Assembly: GCA_030278955.1 (NCBI GenBank)
Contig: JAOANR010000015.1
Span: forward strand, 19,625,073-19,689,072
Reading direction: 5' to 3'
Source: Hygrophila difformis
Taxonomy: Eukaryota; Streptophyta; Magnoliopsida; Lamiales; Acanthaceae
Length of the DNA: 64,000 nt
Each line of letters starts with the position of its first letter. Positions within the stretch are counted from its first letter, which is position 1. Under the pieces are notes generated by a model, which had not been told where the DNA came from, did no database searches, and was given only the letters and a program-made list of their open reading frames with translations. The translations under genes and the position numbers were made by a program. This document shows positions 1 through 9,796 of the stretch, in pieces.

Positions 1-1690
1 TGTAAGTTGATGCCTTTCATATCAATACGGGGGGCTTAGGGGCGTCCGATATAGTCACGTTGTAACGAAACGTAAAAATCGAACCTAAAAACCCTATCTT
101 GCGCAATTTCTGAAATCCGATTAAAACTCATATTTCGAGAATTCAATCCGAGAAACTCAAAACTAGACTTTTGTTCCTAACACAATAATCTATGTTGTGT
201 AAAAATTTCAGCCATTTTCATCGATGTTTACTATCCCAAAACGATCCGAACATAAACTTCCTTGAAAAACGTTTTCGAAAATCTGACAGTGTTGATGTCC
301 GAACTTGATGAGCCCGTTTCTATCTTTTCTAGTCCGAATTGATCTTTGCAATCTAAATGAGCCCGTTTCTATATTTTCTATATTTTCAGAATTTTTGGAG
401 TCCATTTGGTATGTCAAAACGCCTATTTTCTAAACTGTGGTAATCTACAGTGTACATGTTGAGCAATAAACTCGATTTTTGACATGTTTCCTCAACTCAT
501 TTTGAAATCGTTAAAACACGAAAGTTGTTCGTTAGGGTGTTTTTGATATATCATGAAAATTTCAGAACTTTTGGACTTGAAACGAATTTTTAAATTAAAA
601 AGGGGTAAACTGTGACGTCAAATGATTTTAAATCGAAGAGATTTTGAAATTTCGAAACAAACGGTCGAGACCTTGAAGTACGATACATCTATACATTTGA
701 AAAATCCCGTTACACTAAATTGAAACATATGAGATACTTGGCGGAGGGTGAGGGCTCTGCAGGGTGCCCCTTTAGCCTTTCTCTTCGGGCCTATAATGGA
801 CGAGAGAAATTAGATGAGATATTACGCCAAATGGCGGGAGATACATGGCCTACACCCTCAAGATTTTTCGTATGGATTTCCCCGAGGCTCCAGAGTGTTT
901 GGTGTATGGCAGATACGACTACGGCCGCCGGATGACCGGCTACACCTACGAGATTGCGATGCAATCGTGAGATACTTGGAAATACTTGAGATACTTGAAA
1001 TATGAAACGGCTGCGACCGCCGGATGACCGGCTACACTAAATATTGAGAAACGGGACGTAACGGGAAAAATTAAAGATTTAATACTTTTTATGTATTTAT
1101 TTATTCTTGTCTTTAAATTTTGCATTTAAATTTATGTCTTAAATTTTATAACATGTTAAATTATTATTTATGAATTTTATGCATGTTCAAGATACGATTA
1201 AATTAATTATTTTTAAATTGGTAAATGGAATATTTTTGTATGCATGCCTAGGAGTAAAACTTAATTATTTAATTAAACCCATTTATTGCTATGTTAGGAT
1301 CGACTTACTCAGTATTTTATATAATGATAAAATTGTTGTTTATCTTTTTTCTTTCAGAGTACGGAGATAATGCATAGCATGTGCATTAGGGGATGGAATT
1401 ATTAGACATTGTTTGATAGTTTTGTTATGGTACTTGCATATCGGGCATGTAAATCCCGAGTTTTGGCCATGTCGGCCCACTTTACATTTTCCGCTGCGAT
1501 ATATTATTATTACTACTATATGTGTGGATGATACTTATTATTATTTTTAAATAAATTCCGGACTTGTTTTTAAATCTCTTTGCAATACCCATAGCCTTGC
1601 ATCTCTTTAGCAAGCTCGGAGAATCCGTGTCTTGCTAGGGAGGTGTGGCGGTGACATCCCGGCCTGGGTTATCAAATCCGGGGTGTTACA
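1..1690 (+). repeat. 5' LTR of element A (3' part only)
   Basis: Near-identical to 18404-20104, with scattered substitutions and an 11-bp indel near 448 (extra bases in the 3' LTR). It ends GGGTGTTACA directly before a primer binding site, the normal U5 end. It contains no credible gene; the small ORFs inside it are repeated in the other LTR only because the LTR is. Confidence 0.92.
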
Positions 1691-1693
1691 AGT

Positions 1694-1705
1694 TGGTATC
1701 AGAGC
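1694..1705 (+). promoter_or_regulatory. Primer binding site (initiator tRNA-Met)
   Basis: TGGTATCAGAGC starts four bases after the LTR end. It is complementary to the 3' end of plant initiator tRNA-Met, the usual primer of plant LTR retrotransposons. Confidence 0.92.
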
Positions 1706-2122
1706 CCGGAATATTTTAAAACTACTATTATTACTTTTAAACCATTATTTGAAACTAAGTATTATTTTTAAATTTATTTTTAGACTACTAGTATAATTAT
1801 TTTCTTAGCCCAAAATTTTCTATCTACTTAGTATAATATTTTGAGCTTAAAAGATTAATTACCTTGACCCAAAATTTTTTTATGATGAGCCCAATCATTT
1901 TGGCCCAAATACCCTAGTTTGATGCCTTAACCCAAATTATTAAATTTAGGCGCAATATAGAGGCCCAAATTTTTTAAATCCATGGTTAAATTTAAATTAA
2001 AAACACATTAAATAAATTTTTATCGGGGGAATGCATATGCATATTCATGTAGATTTAAATTCCTGCACATCTTAACTTTGCTTGAAACATGTTCTAACTC
2101 TGACTCCCATTATTGACATTAG
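1706..2122. other. Untranslated leader of element A
   Basis: AT-rich leader between primer site and first ORF. It contains several imperfect repeats of a GCCCAAAT-type motif. No ORF or RNA gene recognised. Confidence 0.5.
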
Positions 2123-2620
2123 ATGGCCGGACAAAACGCGAACATGATCAACCTTATGATGAGATTGATCGAGGCACATCTCGAAACCCAACAAAATGTA
2201 AACAATTTCAAACTGCGTGTAGAACAAATGGAGGCTAACCTGGCCCACCTAGCTAACCTGAGGGAAGCAGATCAACCTGACCTAACCCAACTCAAGGTCC
2301 ATGTCGACGAATTTCAAGCCCAGGAGGCCGAACTCCAGGCCCAGGACCATGACATAGAGATACAAGTAGGGGATCAGGAAAATGAAATGATCAATCTGAC
2401 CGATACCTTGTTCCCACATGCCCCATTTAGCCCGGGAGCTAATCCTGCCGCTATCCCTGTCGCTGCTCCCCTTTCTGTTGTCGCCGCTGATCCTGCTCCG
2501 GCTGCTGGGCCCAATTGGCCAGCAAGCCCAGTGTTTCATGGCCCTCTTGGCATGGGTACTATTGAGGAATCAAGTGATGAGGACGATCCCATAGAGGATC
2601 CGGACACCTACGATCACTAG
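2123..2620 (+). CDS. Leader ORF of element A, predicted coiled-coil protein
   Basis: A 165-residue ORF placed between the primer site and where gag should start. The first ~60 residues are helical and heptad-like (NLMMRLIEAHLETQQNV, then a stretch with EANLAHLANLREAD). A region rich in Gln, Glu and Asp follows, then a Pro/Ala-rich segment, and an acidic tail (EESSDEDDPIEDPDTYDH). The same gene in shorter form occurs at the same place in element B (7251-7586), sharing EANL.H..NLREAD and an acidic C-terminus. Keeping an ORF at one position in two diverged elements suggests a real protein, perhaps a Gag-like accessory that self-associates through the coiled coil. I do not recognise a named family. 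No zinc knuckle or catalytic motif is present. Confidence 0.7.
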   Translation: MAGQNANMINLMMRLIEAHLETQQNVNNFKLRVEQMEANLAHLANLREADQPDLTQLKVHVDEFQAQEAELQAQDHDIEIQVGDQENEMINLTDTLFPHAPFSPGANPAAIPVAAPLSVVAADPAPAAGPNWPASPVFHGPLGMGTIEESSDEDDPIEDPDTYDH

Positions 2621-3282
2621 ACTTAGGGGTCTTTGCTACACTATTCCTATTATTACCGTTCCTATTTCCCCGAACTACTCCTAGTTTTGCGATCCCCACA
2701 GCTTGCAATGAATAATGTTTTTCTATTAAGCAATAAGACTACAAGCATTTATTTTATAAATATGTTTAGATTATCCTTACACCTTATTATATTACTTTCT
2801 TGGGGAAACTCGACCAAACAAAGGTAGTAAAAAAAAAAACAAAAAACAGTACACTAAGTTCCAACAACCTCTACTAACTGATCCTAATGGATTGATACCT
2901 GTTAATACCATTCTTTATTTAATAAAAATTTCCTTACAAGCATTTATAAATATATATCTATTTAAATTATCCTTTATACCTTATCACGGCTCAGTCCCAC
3001 AACGATGCAAGTATTGTTGGGCCACCCACACACATATAGATGCGATAAGGAGGTAACAATGAATCCAGAACATCTCGAACCATAAACTAAGGCAGAACAA
3101 TTAAACCATCTTTCTAAAACAGCAACAAACGACTAACGCAGGTCAAACACGTAACTAGGCAATAACACAACGGAAATGTAAACTATGAATCCCAGTGAGC
3201 AGAAACATCCTTATAAGGAGGAAACTAAACAAAATACATCTTATGCGAAACCTAAATGAAAATGCGAATACGAAAGAAAACA
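2621..3282. other. Non-coding interior of element A
   Basis: AT-rich, no credible ORF. It lies downstream of the antisense gene and would form its 3' untranslated region and terminator on the minus strand. Confidence 0.5.
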
Positions 3283-4085
3283 TCACTGATCGGGAGGCGG
3301 GAACTGCCGACGCATGTAGTCGTCCATCTGCCGCACATAGGCATACATGTCGGACATAGTGTCCTGCTGCTGAGCCTGCCTCGTAGCAAATGAGTCCATA
3401 TGGGCCTGATAGAAGTCCAATCTAGCGTCTAAGGCATCATAACGAGCCTGCCCAGCTGCAAACCCGGCATCCATACCGACCCGCATCTCCTGCATCATCT
3501 GCAGCATCTGAGTCATCTCCTGGCCCTGAGGTGCCACTGCAGGAGGTGGGACTACTAGAGGAGGGGGTGGTTGCTCCGAAGATACGACTAGAATCAAGCC
3601 GCCATCATCAGGCTGCGGGCGAAGTACAGCCCGGGGAACTCCACGACGTAAGGCGCTATGCCGGGCAGCGTAAGTCGGGATACGGTAGCAACCACCTGCT
3701 ACTAAATCGTACGGATCTGTCTCCGGTGTCGTGCGAATCCCCTGCGCCGCGCACAAGCCACAAATGAGGTGAATATGGGTAATCACCCTACTCCCTCGTC
3801 CTCTCCGCACATCTCTCAAATTGTCCTCAATACAAGCTCCCACATTCACCCTACCGCCTCGCGCGATAAAGCAAATGGTCTCATAGACGTGATCCAGGAC
3901 GATATGGCTCCGGGTAATCGGCCGGACGCGCCCTAACCATATCTGGGTGAGCTCTCGCCAAGGGGAGTCCATCGTCGTCAAACGCAGCTCATGATCGTGC
4001 TCGAGCTGAGGAGCCACCACGGTGCATAAGACGTCCCATGCAGGAGCAAGAACACGGCCCTCGGGCTGTGGGCGGAATGCGCCAT
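3283..4085 (-). pseudogene. Antisense ORF of element A, C-terminal part (split by element B)
   Basis: Minus-strand frame that runs from the insertion point of element B to a stop at 3283. It holds a region resembling the second half of the 'putative plant transposon protein' domain found as antisense ORFs in plant LTR elements: WRELTQIWLG, the RGGRVNVGACIEDNL segment, then HIHLICGLCAAQGI. A Pro-rich linker follows (PPPPLVVPPPAVAPQ), then a Met/Gln-rich probable coiled coil to the C-terminus. The other part is at 15434-15961. The frame is open up to the target duplication and continues in frame across it, so the gene was whole (about 441 codons) before element B landed. Function unknown. The family name is from memory of similar antisense ORFs, not a search. 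Confidence 0.75.
4081..4085. repeat. Target site duplication of element B (left)
   Basis: GCCAT immediately before the TGTCATACC start of element B; the same five bases follow its 3' LTR at 15434-15438. This fixes the element's boundaries. Confidence 0.93.
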
Positions 4086-4250
4086 TGTCATACCACCTAT
4101 TTTTCGTGCATTTTTGTAAACTTTTGAACTACGTTATGGCTTGATCCCTTTACCGGGTACGTAGGCAGCTTAGAAGTTTTAATTCTAAGTTCAGTCACAA
4201 AATAATAAAACAAACACAAGACCTTAGCACGAGAAAAGCCGAAACACAAC

Positions 4251-4295
4251 TTCGAGGACGAAGTTGATTCTTAAGGAGGGTAGACTGTAATACCC
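4251..4295 (+). promoter_or_regulatory. Internal polypurine tract with hairpin and LTR-start-like sequence
   Basis: AACTTCG AGGA CGAAGTT forms a 7-bp stem with a 4-base loop. It is followed by TTAAGGAGGGTAGAC and then TGTAATACCC, the arrangement expected just upstream of and at a Tekay LTR start. Here it lies 200 bp inside the LTR; the same block is at 12782-12828 and at 17551-17612 in element A. Confidence 0.7.
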
Positions 4296-4868
4296 GTGAA
4301 TTTTCCAACATAAAATAAAACAATAATTAAATAAATAAATAATAAATAAAATAAATACCATAAATAAATAAATGAATCCAGCAAATAAAGAAATAAATAA
4401 AGATAAGGAAATGAGAAATGAGATTTTTACTTAAAAAGGAATTAAAGGAATTTAATTAAATAAAAGGAGGGATTAAAGGTAAATAAATTATACACCGAAA
4501 CCCGACACTAATGAACTCGAGGATTCGAGTCCAAAACATCCAATTAGACCCGAGAATAAATTTAGAGAGAAAGTAGAAACCCGAAGATACCCCGGAAATC
4601 GGAATTCGGGAGCATAGAGGGATAGAAACCCGAAAGAGAGGCGGAAAAGCACGACGGATCGCACGACCCGCCCGGACCGAAGTCCAGGCGAGTTCGGCGC
4701 GGTGGCCGCACGGTCACAAGGGGAAGGGCACGCCACGACCGCGCCAAGCGACAGATTCGCCCGTTGCGTGAATATCTCGCCCGAACGCGGATTTTCCGAC
4801 TTTCGGTTGAACGTCTCTCGACCCAAGACCCTTAGGTCAGATGTTGGACGCCCTAGGACCTGGAAATC

Positions 4869-4876
4869 TATAAATA
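4869..4876 (+). promoter_or_regulatory. TATA box of element B 5' LTR
   Basis: TATAAATA in a GC-rich to AT-rich transition, repeated at 13402-13409 in the 3' LTR. Transcription would start about 30 bp downstream, placing the R region near 4900. Confidence 0.6.
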
Positions 4877-6902
4877 AGACCTCCTAGGAGCTCCAAATAC
4901 TTTTACGAAACCCTACAACCTTCTACACATTCGAAACCCTAAATCCGGAGTCGTCGGAGGCACGAAACCAAAGGCGAGACCTGTTGGACGAAATTTCTAC
5001 AGATCTCCATAGTCGTGGTAAGTCTCGATCCAATCTTTGTTCCATAAACGATTTGAAAACGAATCCTAATCATCTTCTTTTCTCTTCTACACCTTGTATT
5101 GGATCTAGATCGTAGAACCCGACGAACGGAGAGGAGAAACGGTGGACTGGAAGCCACGCCTTCGAATAGACGATCCTGGACGTTCATAAACTCTGTAAGT
5201 TAACTCTTACATGGTTTTGGGATGAATTAAAACATTCAAAACTAAAAGATTAACAAGAAATCGAAAATCTGTCAATTTAAACTTTCTATCGACGCAATAG
5301 ATTTGATGAATTTTTCCGAACCTTAAAACGAACTCAAACGGAGAAACTTAAAACACGTAAAATGTTCCTAAGACTTAGATCTAGCTACTATAAATTTTTG
5401 GGAATTTTTGGAGTCGATTTGATATGTGAAAACCCACCGAAACCAAGCTGTTTGAATCTAGATCTTGAAATCTTGAACAGAACTTAGGAATGATCTTGAT
5501 CACGTTTTTGACATAGGATCTAGACTGTTTTAGATCTTTGGCCAAACGTGAAAGTCGTAGAAATTGTCTTAAGATGATCTCTGTACAATTTCATCAAATT
5601 TGGAGTTGAATTGCTATGGTAGAATTCGAAATCTTTAAACTGTGATACATTAAACTCGGACAGAATTATTCTTATGCGAAAATTGGTGATTTTGACCTAC
5701 TTAGGTAACTCGGATTGAAAAAGTTAAAACACGAAAGTTGTAGATCTTGACGTTTTTGAGTCAGATATGAAAGTTTGGAATTTTTGGAATTAAATCTAAT
5801 TTTAGACGAATTTTAGAGTAAACTGTGGTTTACCGGAAATAAAATCTTGAAATCTTGTTGAAACATGGATTAACCTTTAGGGTTGAAACGAGTTGAGATA
5901 TTATTTTTTAAATAAATACAATTGAATCAGATTTTAAAAAAAATTTAATCCCCTTACAAATTTGATAAATTAAAATTAGGGGTGAGTGCTCTGCAGGGTG
6001 CCCCCTAACGATTCACTTCGTGCCGTAATGGACGATGGTGACCCCGCGCGCTAAACTTGAAATGTGATATTGCCAAAACGGCGAAATATAGAGCCTACAC
6101 TCTCGTGAATATCCGTATGGGTTTCCCGAGGCTCCGGAGTGGTGCTGGGTATGGCTGATACGGTTGCGGCAGCCGGGCTACCGGCTAAACTTGTTGACAT
6201 CGCGATACTATCGTGAAACTTGAGATACCAAATCGGGAATGTAATGGGGATATTAAACTAAATTAAATTAGATTAAATTATGTTGATGTCCAATTAATTT
6301 ATTTAAATGCTTTCTTTAAATTATGGTTATTATTCTAAACCATACGATATGTGTTATTAAATAGAGCCCTGAAATAAATTATGCTATTGAATAGTTGATT
6401 AGATTAAATTGAATATTATGTTATTATCATGCTTTCAGTTTTTTATTAAATTAATGGCTTTTAAACCCTACGATCATGCATGTGTTAGCTTACTCAGCAA
6501 GTTTGCTGACCAAAACCGTTTTTATTCATTTTCTTACAGAATATGTGGAATGAGCATGTGTGAGCACGAATCATGCATGGGATTTTGGGAACTTTGTTTT
6601 GCTTTTAAATTCGTACTTTAGACTATATTATGAACGGGCCTGTTTAACCCTTGTTTTGGCCATGTCGGCCCTATTTAAATTTTCCGCTGCGATACTATAC
6701 TAAAACAATTATTTCCGCTGCGCTATACTATTATTATTTTCCAATTATATTGTATGGGCTATCTTGAATGATTTAAACACTTTTAAATACTGCAATACCT
6801 AGCCTTGCATCTCTTTAGTAAGCTCGGAGAAACCGTGTCTTACTAGGGGGATGTGGCGGTGACATCCCGACCTGGGTGACCATAAACCGGGGTGTTACAA
6901 GT

Positions 6903-6914
6903 TGGTATCAGAGC
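6903..6914 (+). promoter_or_regulatory. Primer binding site of element B (initiator tRNA-Met)
   Basis: TGGTATCAGAGC three bases after the LTR end, same as in element A. Confidence 0.93.
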
Positions 6915-7250
6915 CCGGCTATTTTTAAACTACTATTTTTAAACCATTATTATTTTTAAACCTTTATTAATATTTTGACTATTATTAAAGTATTATTTCC
7001 ATGGAAAATTTTTATTTTAAAACCCATGGAAAAAATATATATATATTGCAATAAATTATTTTTGGGGGGGGGAATCATCATTAGCATTTGCATATTGCAT
7101 CTCTCCTATGAACTTAGGATCTTGGCGAACTTGAACTTAGAATCTTGGCGAATTTGAACCTAGAATCTTGGCGAAATTCGAACTTAGAATCTTGGTGAAT
7201 TGAACCTAGAATCTTGGCGAATATTAACTTAGATCTATTGCTTGCGCTAG
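6915..7250. other. Leader of element B
   Basis: AT-rich, then five or so tandem degenerate copies of a ~25-bp unit containing AATCTTGGCGAA (7117-7225). No ORF. Confidence 0.55.
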
Positions 7251-7586
7251 ATGGCTAGTCAAGACGTGATGCAGTTGATGGTCAGGATGATGAGCGTTCA
7301 TCTCGATTCCCACCAAACCCTAGAGCAAATGAAGTACCGCATGGCTCAATTGGAGGCCAATTTACATCACATGGGCAACTTGAGAGAGGCGGATCATCAC
7401 CGCATAAACCAACTCGAACGCCAAGTCCAAACCCTCACTACACAAAACTTAATACTAAAGGAATACATCGATGCCCACGGGCAAGACTTAAACACTATCT
7501 TTGACGAGCTACTGCCGCCGAGTTCGGAGGAGGAAGATCCGGAGGAAGATCCTGCTACCCCACCGGAGGACGTCATGAGACACTAG
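7251..7586 (+). CDS. Leader ORF of element B, predicted coiled-coil protein
   Basis: A 111-residue intact ORF between primer site and gag. The N-terminal two thirds are helical with heptad-like Leu/Met spacing (VMQLMVRMMSVHLDSHQTL, then EANLHHMGNLREAD), followed by ILKEYIDAHGQDLNTIFDEL and an acidic tail (SSEEEDPEEDPATPPED). It corresponds to the 165-residue ORF at 2123-2620 in element A but lacks that protein's long Pro/Ala-rich segment. It is intact although the gag-pol of the same element is broken. No known domain recognised; a structural or RNP-accessory role is inference from position and helix content. Confidence 0.7.
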   Translation: MASQDVMQLMVRMMSVHLDSHQTLEQMKYRMAQLEANLHHMGNLREADHHRINQLERQVQTLTTQNLILKEYIDAHGQDLNTIFDELLPPSSEEEDPEEDPATPPEDVMRH

Positions 7587-7884
7587 AGATTCTATTGTTA
7601 GATACTATTTTGCTAGGAAAATATTTCTACTTTTGTACTAAAAATTTCTTTTGAGGAAATAAAATGCCCGATTTATTTTTAATAAATCGAAAAAAAAAAA
7701 CGGACAGATCTGTTCGAACAGCCAAAAAAAAAAATTTGAAACAAAATAAAACCCCGAAGCGTACGACGCTTCCTAGTTTGAACAAAGCACCACGTGCTAA
7801 AGTGCGACACACATATACATTATATAAATCGCTTAGACTATATGCTAAATTCACAAAGTCCTAATCTATCCTATTTGTACCAGA
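7587..7884. other. Spacer between leader ORF and gag of element B
   Basis: 298 bp, A-rich with two poly-A runs (7689-7699, 7725-7733). No convincing ORF. The gag start follows at CAGAATGGCACC. Confidence 0.5.
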
Positions 7885-9312
7885 ATGGCACCCAGAGGAA
7901 GAGGAAGAGGAAGAACCCAACCCGCTCCCCAAACCACTACTGAAACACCTACTGAAACACCACCGAACGTCACTGAACCAATTCAACCTGAGATGGAACA
8001 GCCCCAAGGTGCGCAGGACGCCCCCGCACCGAACAATGTGGGCGATCGTCTTAGGACGATAGAGGAAGTGTTGATTGCGCTCGGAAACGCGCAAGTCAAC
8101 CAGGGTCCAGCTGCGGCGGTACCTCCGCCCCAAGCTCGCCCTAACTACCTGGCGATGGTGAATCCTTACCAGCCGCCCCACTACGCTGGTGAGGAGGATC
8201 CAGCTAAACTGGAGGAATGGATCCGGACTTTTGACAAGCTGCTGGGAGCAGTCAAATGTCCGGAAGGAGAGAGGGTGCATGTCGCTTCATACTACTTGGG
8301 AGGCGAAGCTGACGACTGGTGGCAGGCCACTCAAGCCAAACTGACGGAAGATGACGAGCCTTACTCGTGGATAGAGATGATGGAACTACTCAGGGATCGA
8401 TTCTATCCCTTGAGTACTAAAGCTGCCATGTACGAAGAGTTCCTGTCGCTGAAGCAAGAAGGCCAAACGGTGAAGGAATACTACACACGCTTCAAGGAGC
8501 TGGTGAGATTCCCACCGAGGCTAGTGCCTACTGATGCAGAAAAGGCACAGAAGTTCGAGATGGGACTAAACCTGTCTGTACGCGAGGTGATCGCGGGGGT
8601 ACACTACCCCGATTTGCAAGCTGTGTATGACCGCGCTGTGGCGGTAGCACGTGTGCAGCAGCTGAAAAGAAGGGTGAGTGGGGAGTCCAGCAGGGGTCCC
8701 CAAGACAAGAGAAGTCGAGACTCAAGAAACGAGAACAACACTGGAAGGAACGAGCAGCGCAGAGGGTCGAATAGGCCCCAACAAAACAACACTGGGAGGA
8801 GGTTCAACCAGGAATATCCGGTACCACCTTGCCCGAGATGTGGACGACCCCATCTGGCGAGGGGATGCCCGCAACAAGGCGCCTGTTACCGATGTGGTCG
8901 AATGGGTCACGTTCGACGGGATTGCCAGACTAGGCTCGAGGACATAACGAAGAGGGACGATTTGGTCGCGGGGCAAGAACAGCCTCAAAATCAAAACGGG
9001 CGAAACGGGAATAACCAAGGGTACAGACCCCCTCAAAATAGGCCGCAAAACCAGAACCAGAACCAACGACCTCCGCCCCCTCAGAATCAAAACCAGCAAC
9101 AAAATCAGCAGCTGAATGCGAATCAGCAGGGCAATCAGGGACGCCCTATGGGGAGGCTGAACGTGGTGAACCAAGCGGACGTGCCTGCGCAAGGAGAAGT
9201 GATGGCAGGTGCATTTTATGTGTTGAATACACCCCGTAGAATTCTATTTGATTCTGGAGCTAGTTGCTCAATTATAGCATCAAGGATAGTGCTTGAGTTA
9301 GAATTAGCTTAG
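7885..9312 (+). CDS. gag: Gag and start of protease, element B
   Basis: 475 codons. The N-terminus is Arg/Gly-rich (RGRGRGRTQPAP), followed by a capsid-type retrotrans_gag domain around residues 90-270 (PPHYAGEEDPAKLEEWIRTF; YYLGGEADDWWQATQ; LRDRFYPLS). Then come a basic linker, a partial Cys motif (CPRCGRPHLARGC) and a canonical CCHC zinc knuckle (CYRCGRMGHVRRDC), and a Gln/Asn-rich stretch. The frame ends within protease just after the active-site LFDSGAS, where the frame is lost (TAG at 9310). The protein would coat the RNA and form the virus-like particle in the cytoplasm. Start chosen at the ATG before the basic N-terminus; upstream is A-rich and non-coding. Confidence 0.92.
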   Translation: MAPRGRGRGRTQPAPQTTTETPTETPPNVTEPIQPEMEQPQGAQDAPAPNNVGDRLRTIEEVLIALGNAQVNQGPAAAVPPPQARPNYLAMVNPYQPPHYAGEEDPAKLEEWIRTFDKLLGAVKCPEGERVHVASYYLGGEADDWWQATQAKLTEDDEPYSWIEMMELLRDRFYPLSTKAAMYEEFLSLKQEGQTVKEYYTRFKELVRFPPRLVPTDAEKAQKFEMGLNLSVREVIAGVHYPDLQAVYDRAVAVARVQQLKRRVSGESSRGPQDKRSRDSRNENNTGRNEQRRGSNRPQQNNTGRRFNQEYPVPPCPRCGRPHLARGCPQQGACYRCGRMGHVRRDCQTRLEDITKRDDLVAGQEQPQNQNGRNGNNQGYRPPQNRPQNQNQNQRPPPPQNQNQQQNQQLNANQQGNQGRPMGRLNVVNQADVPAQGEVMAGAFYVLNTPRRILFDSGASCSIIASRIVLELELA

Positions 9313-9752
9313 GAATTCAATTGCCTTCTGGAGAAGTAGTTTCTTGCTCTAAACGATATAACGGAATTCCTATAGTGATAAAGAACGTAGAATTCTTCGC
9401 GAACTTGGTAGAATTTAACTTAAGAGACTTTGACATCATACTGGGGATGGATTGGTTATCCCAGTATAAGGCGGTGATCGAATGCCAAAAGCAAAAGATC
9501 ACCTTGTCAAAAAGTAGGAGAAAGAGAGTTATCTTTTACTCTCAGCCCCCTAAGAAAAGTAACAAAATCGTTAGTGCACTTAAACTAAGTAACTTGATGC
9601 GTAAGGGGTACGAACTATATACGTGCTATGTGCACAACCTTGAGGCGGAAGAGAACAAGGTTGATAGCATACCAGTGGTAAGAGAATACCCGGACGTGTT
9701 CCCTGAGGACATTCCGGCCATGCCACCTGAGAGAGATCTTGATTCACTATAG
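9309..9752 (+). pseudogene. pol: Protease C-terminal half and protease-RT linker, element B (frameshifted)
   Basis: The frame changes by one base near 9300-9310 relative to gag. It then reads LGIQLPSGEVV, IILGMDWLSQYKAVI (retropepsin C-terminal region) and the linker VREYPDVFPEDIPAMPPERD. A missing T near 9742 gives a premature TAG (9750-9752), and the RT frame follows in another register. The ORF has no true ATG; it is an internal piece of gag-pol. Confidence 0.88.
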
Positions 9753-9796
9753 ATCTCATTCCGGGAACAGAGCCTGTCTCAAAGGCTCCGTAGCGG

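Larger units (their letters stand above)
4086..6899 (+). repeat. 5' LTR of element B
   Basis: 2814 bp, TGTCATACC...GGTGTTACA, matching 12619-15433 (2815 bp). A TATA box (TATAAATA) is at 4869-4876, followed by a leader with two 5' splice-like sites (GTAAGT near 5018 and 5195). Further on is an acceptor-like stretch, CTTACTCAG at 6489 and TTCTTACAG ending at 6539. The first 200 bp contain a second, internal polypurine tract and LTR-start-like sequence (4251-4295). No gene inside. Confidence 0.92.

Noticed and set aside
208..417. 69-residue minus-strand ORF, identical at 18612-18821
   Set aside because: Same reason: both copies lie in the LTRs of element A.
4488..4826. 112-residue minus-strand ORF, repeated at 13021-13359
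   Set aside because: It is repeated only because it lies in both LTRs of element B; GC-rich composition keeps several frames open and no domain is visible.
4286..6899. Element B LTR starting at TGTAATACCC
   Set aside because: The flanks would be TAGAC and GCCAT, which do not match; starting at 4086 gives GCCAT/GCCAT and restores the interrupted antisense frame.
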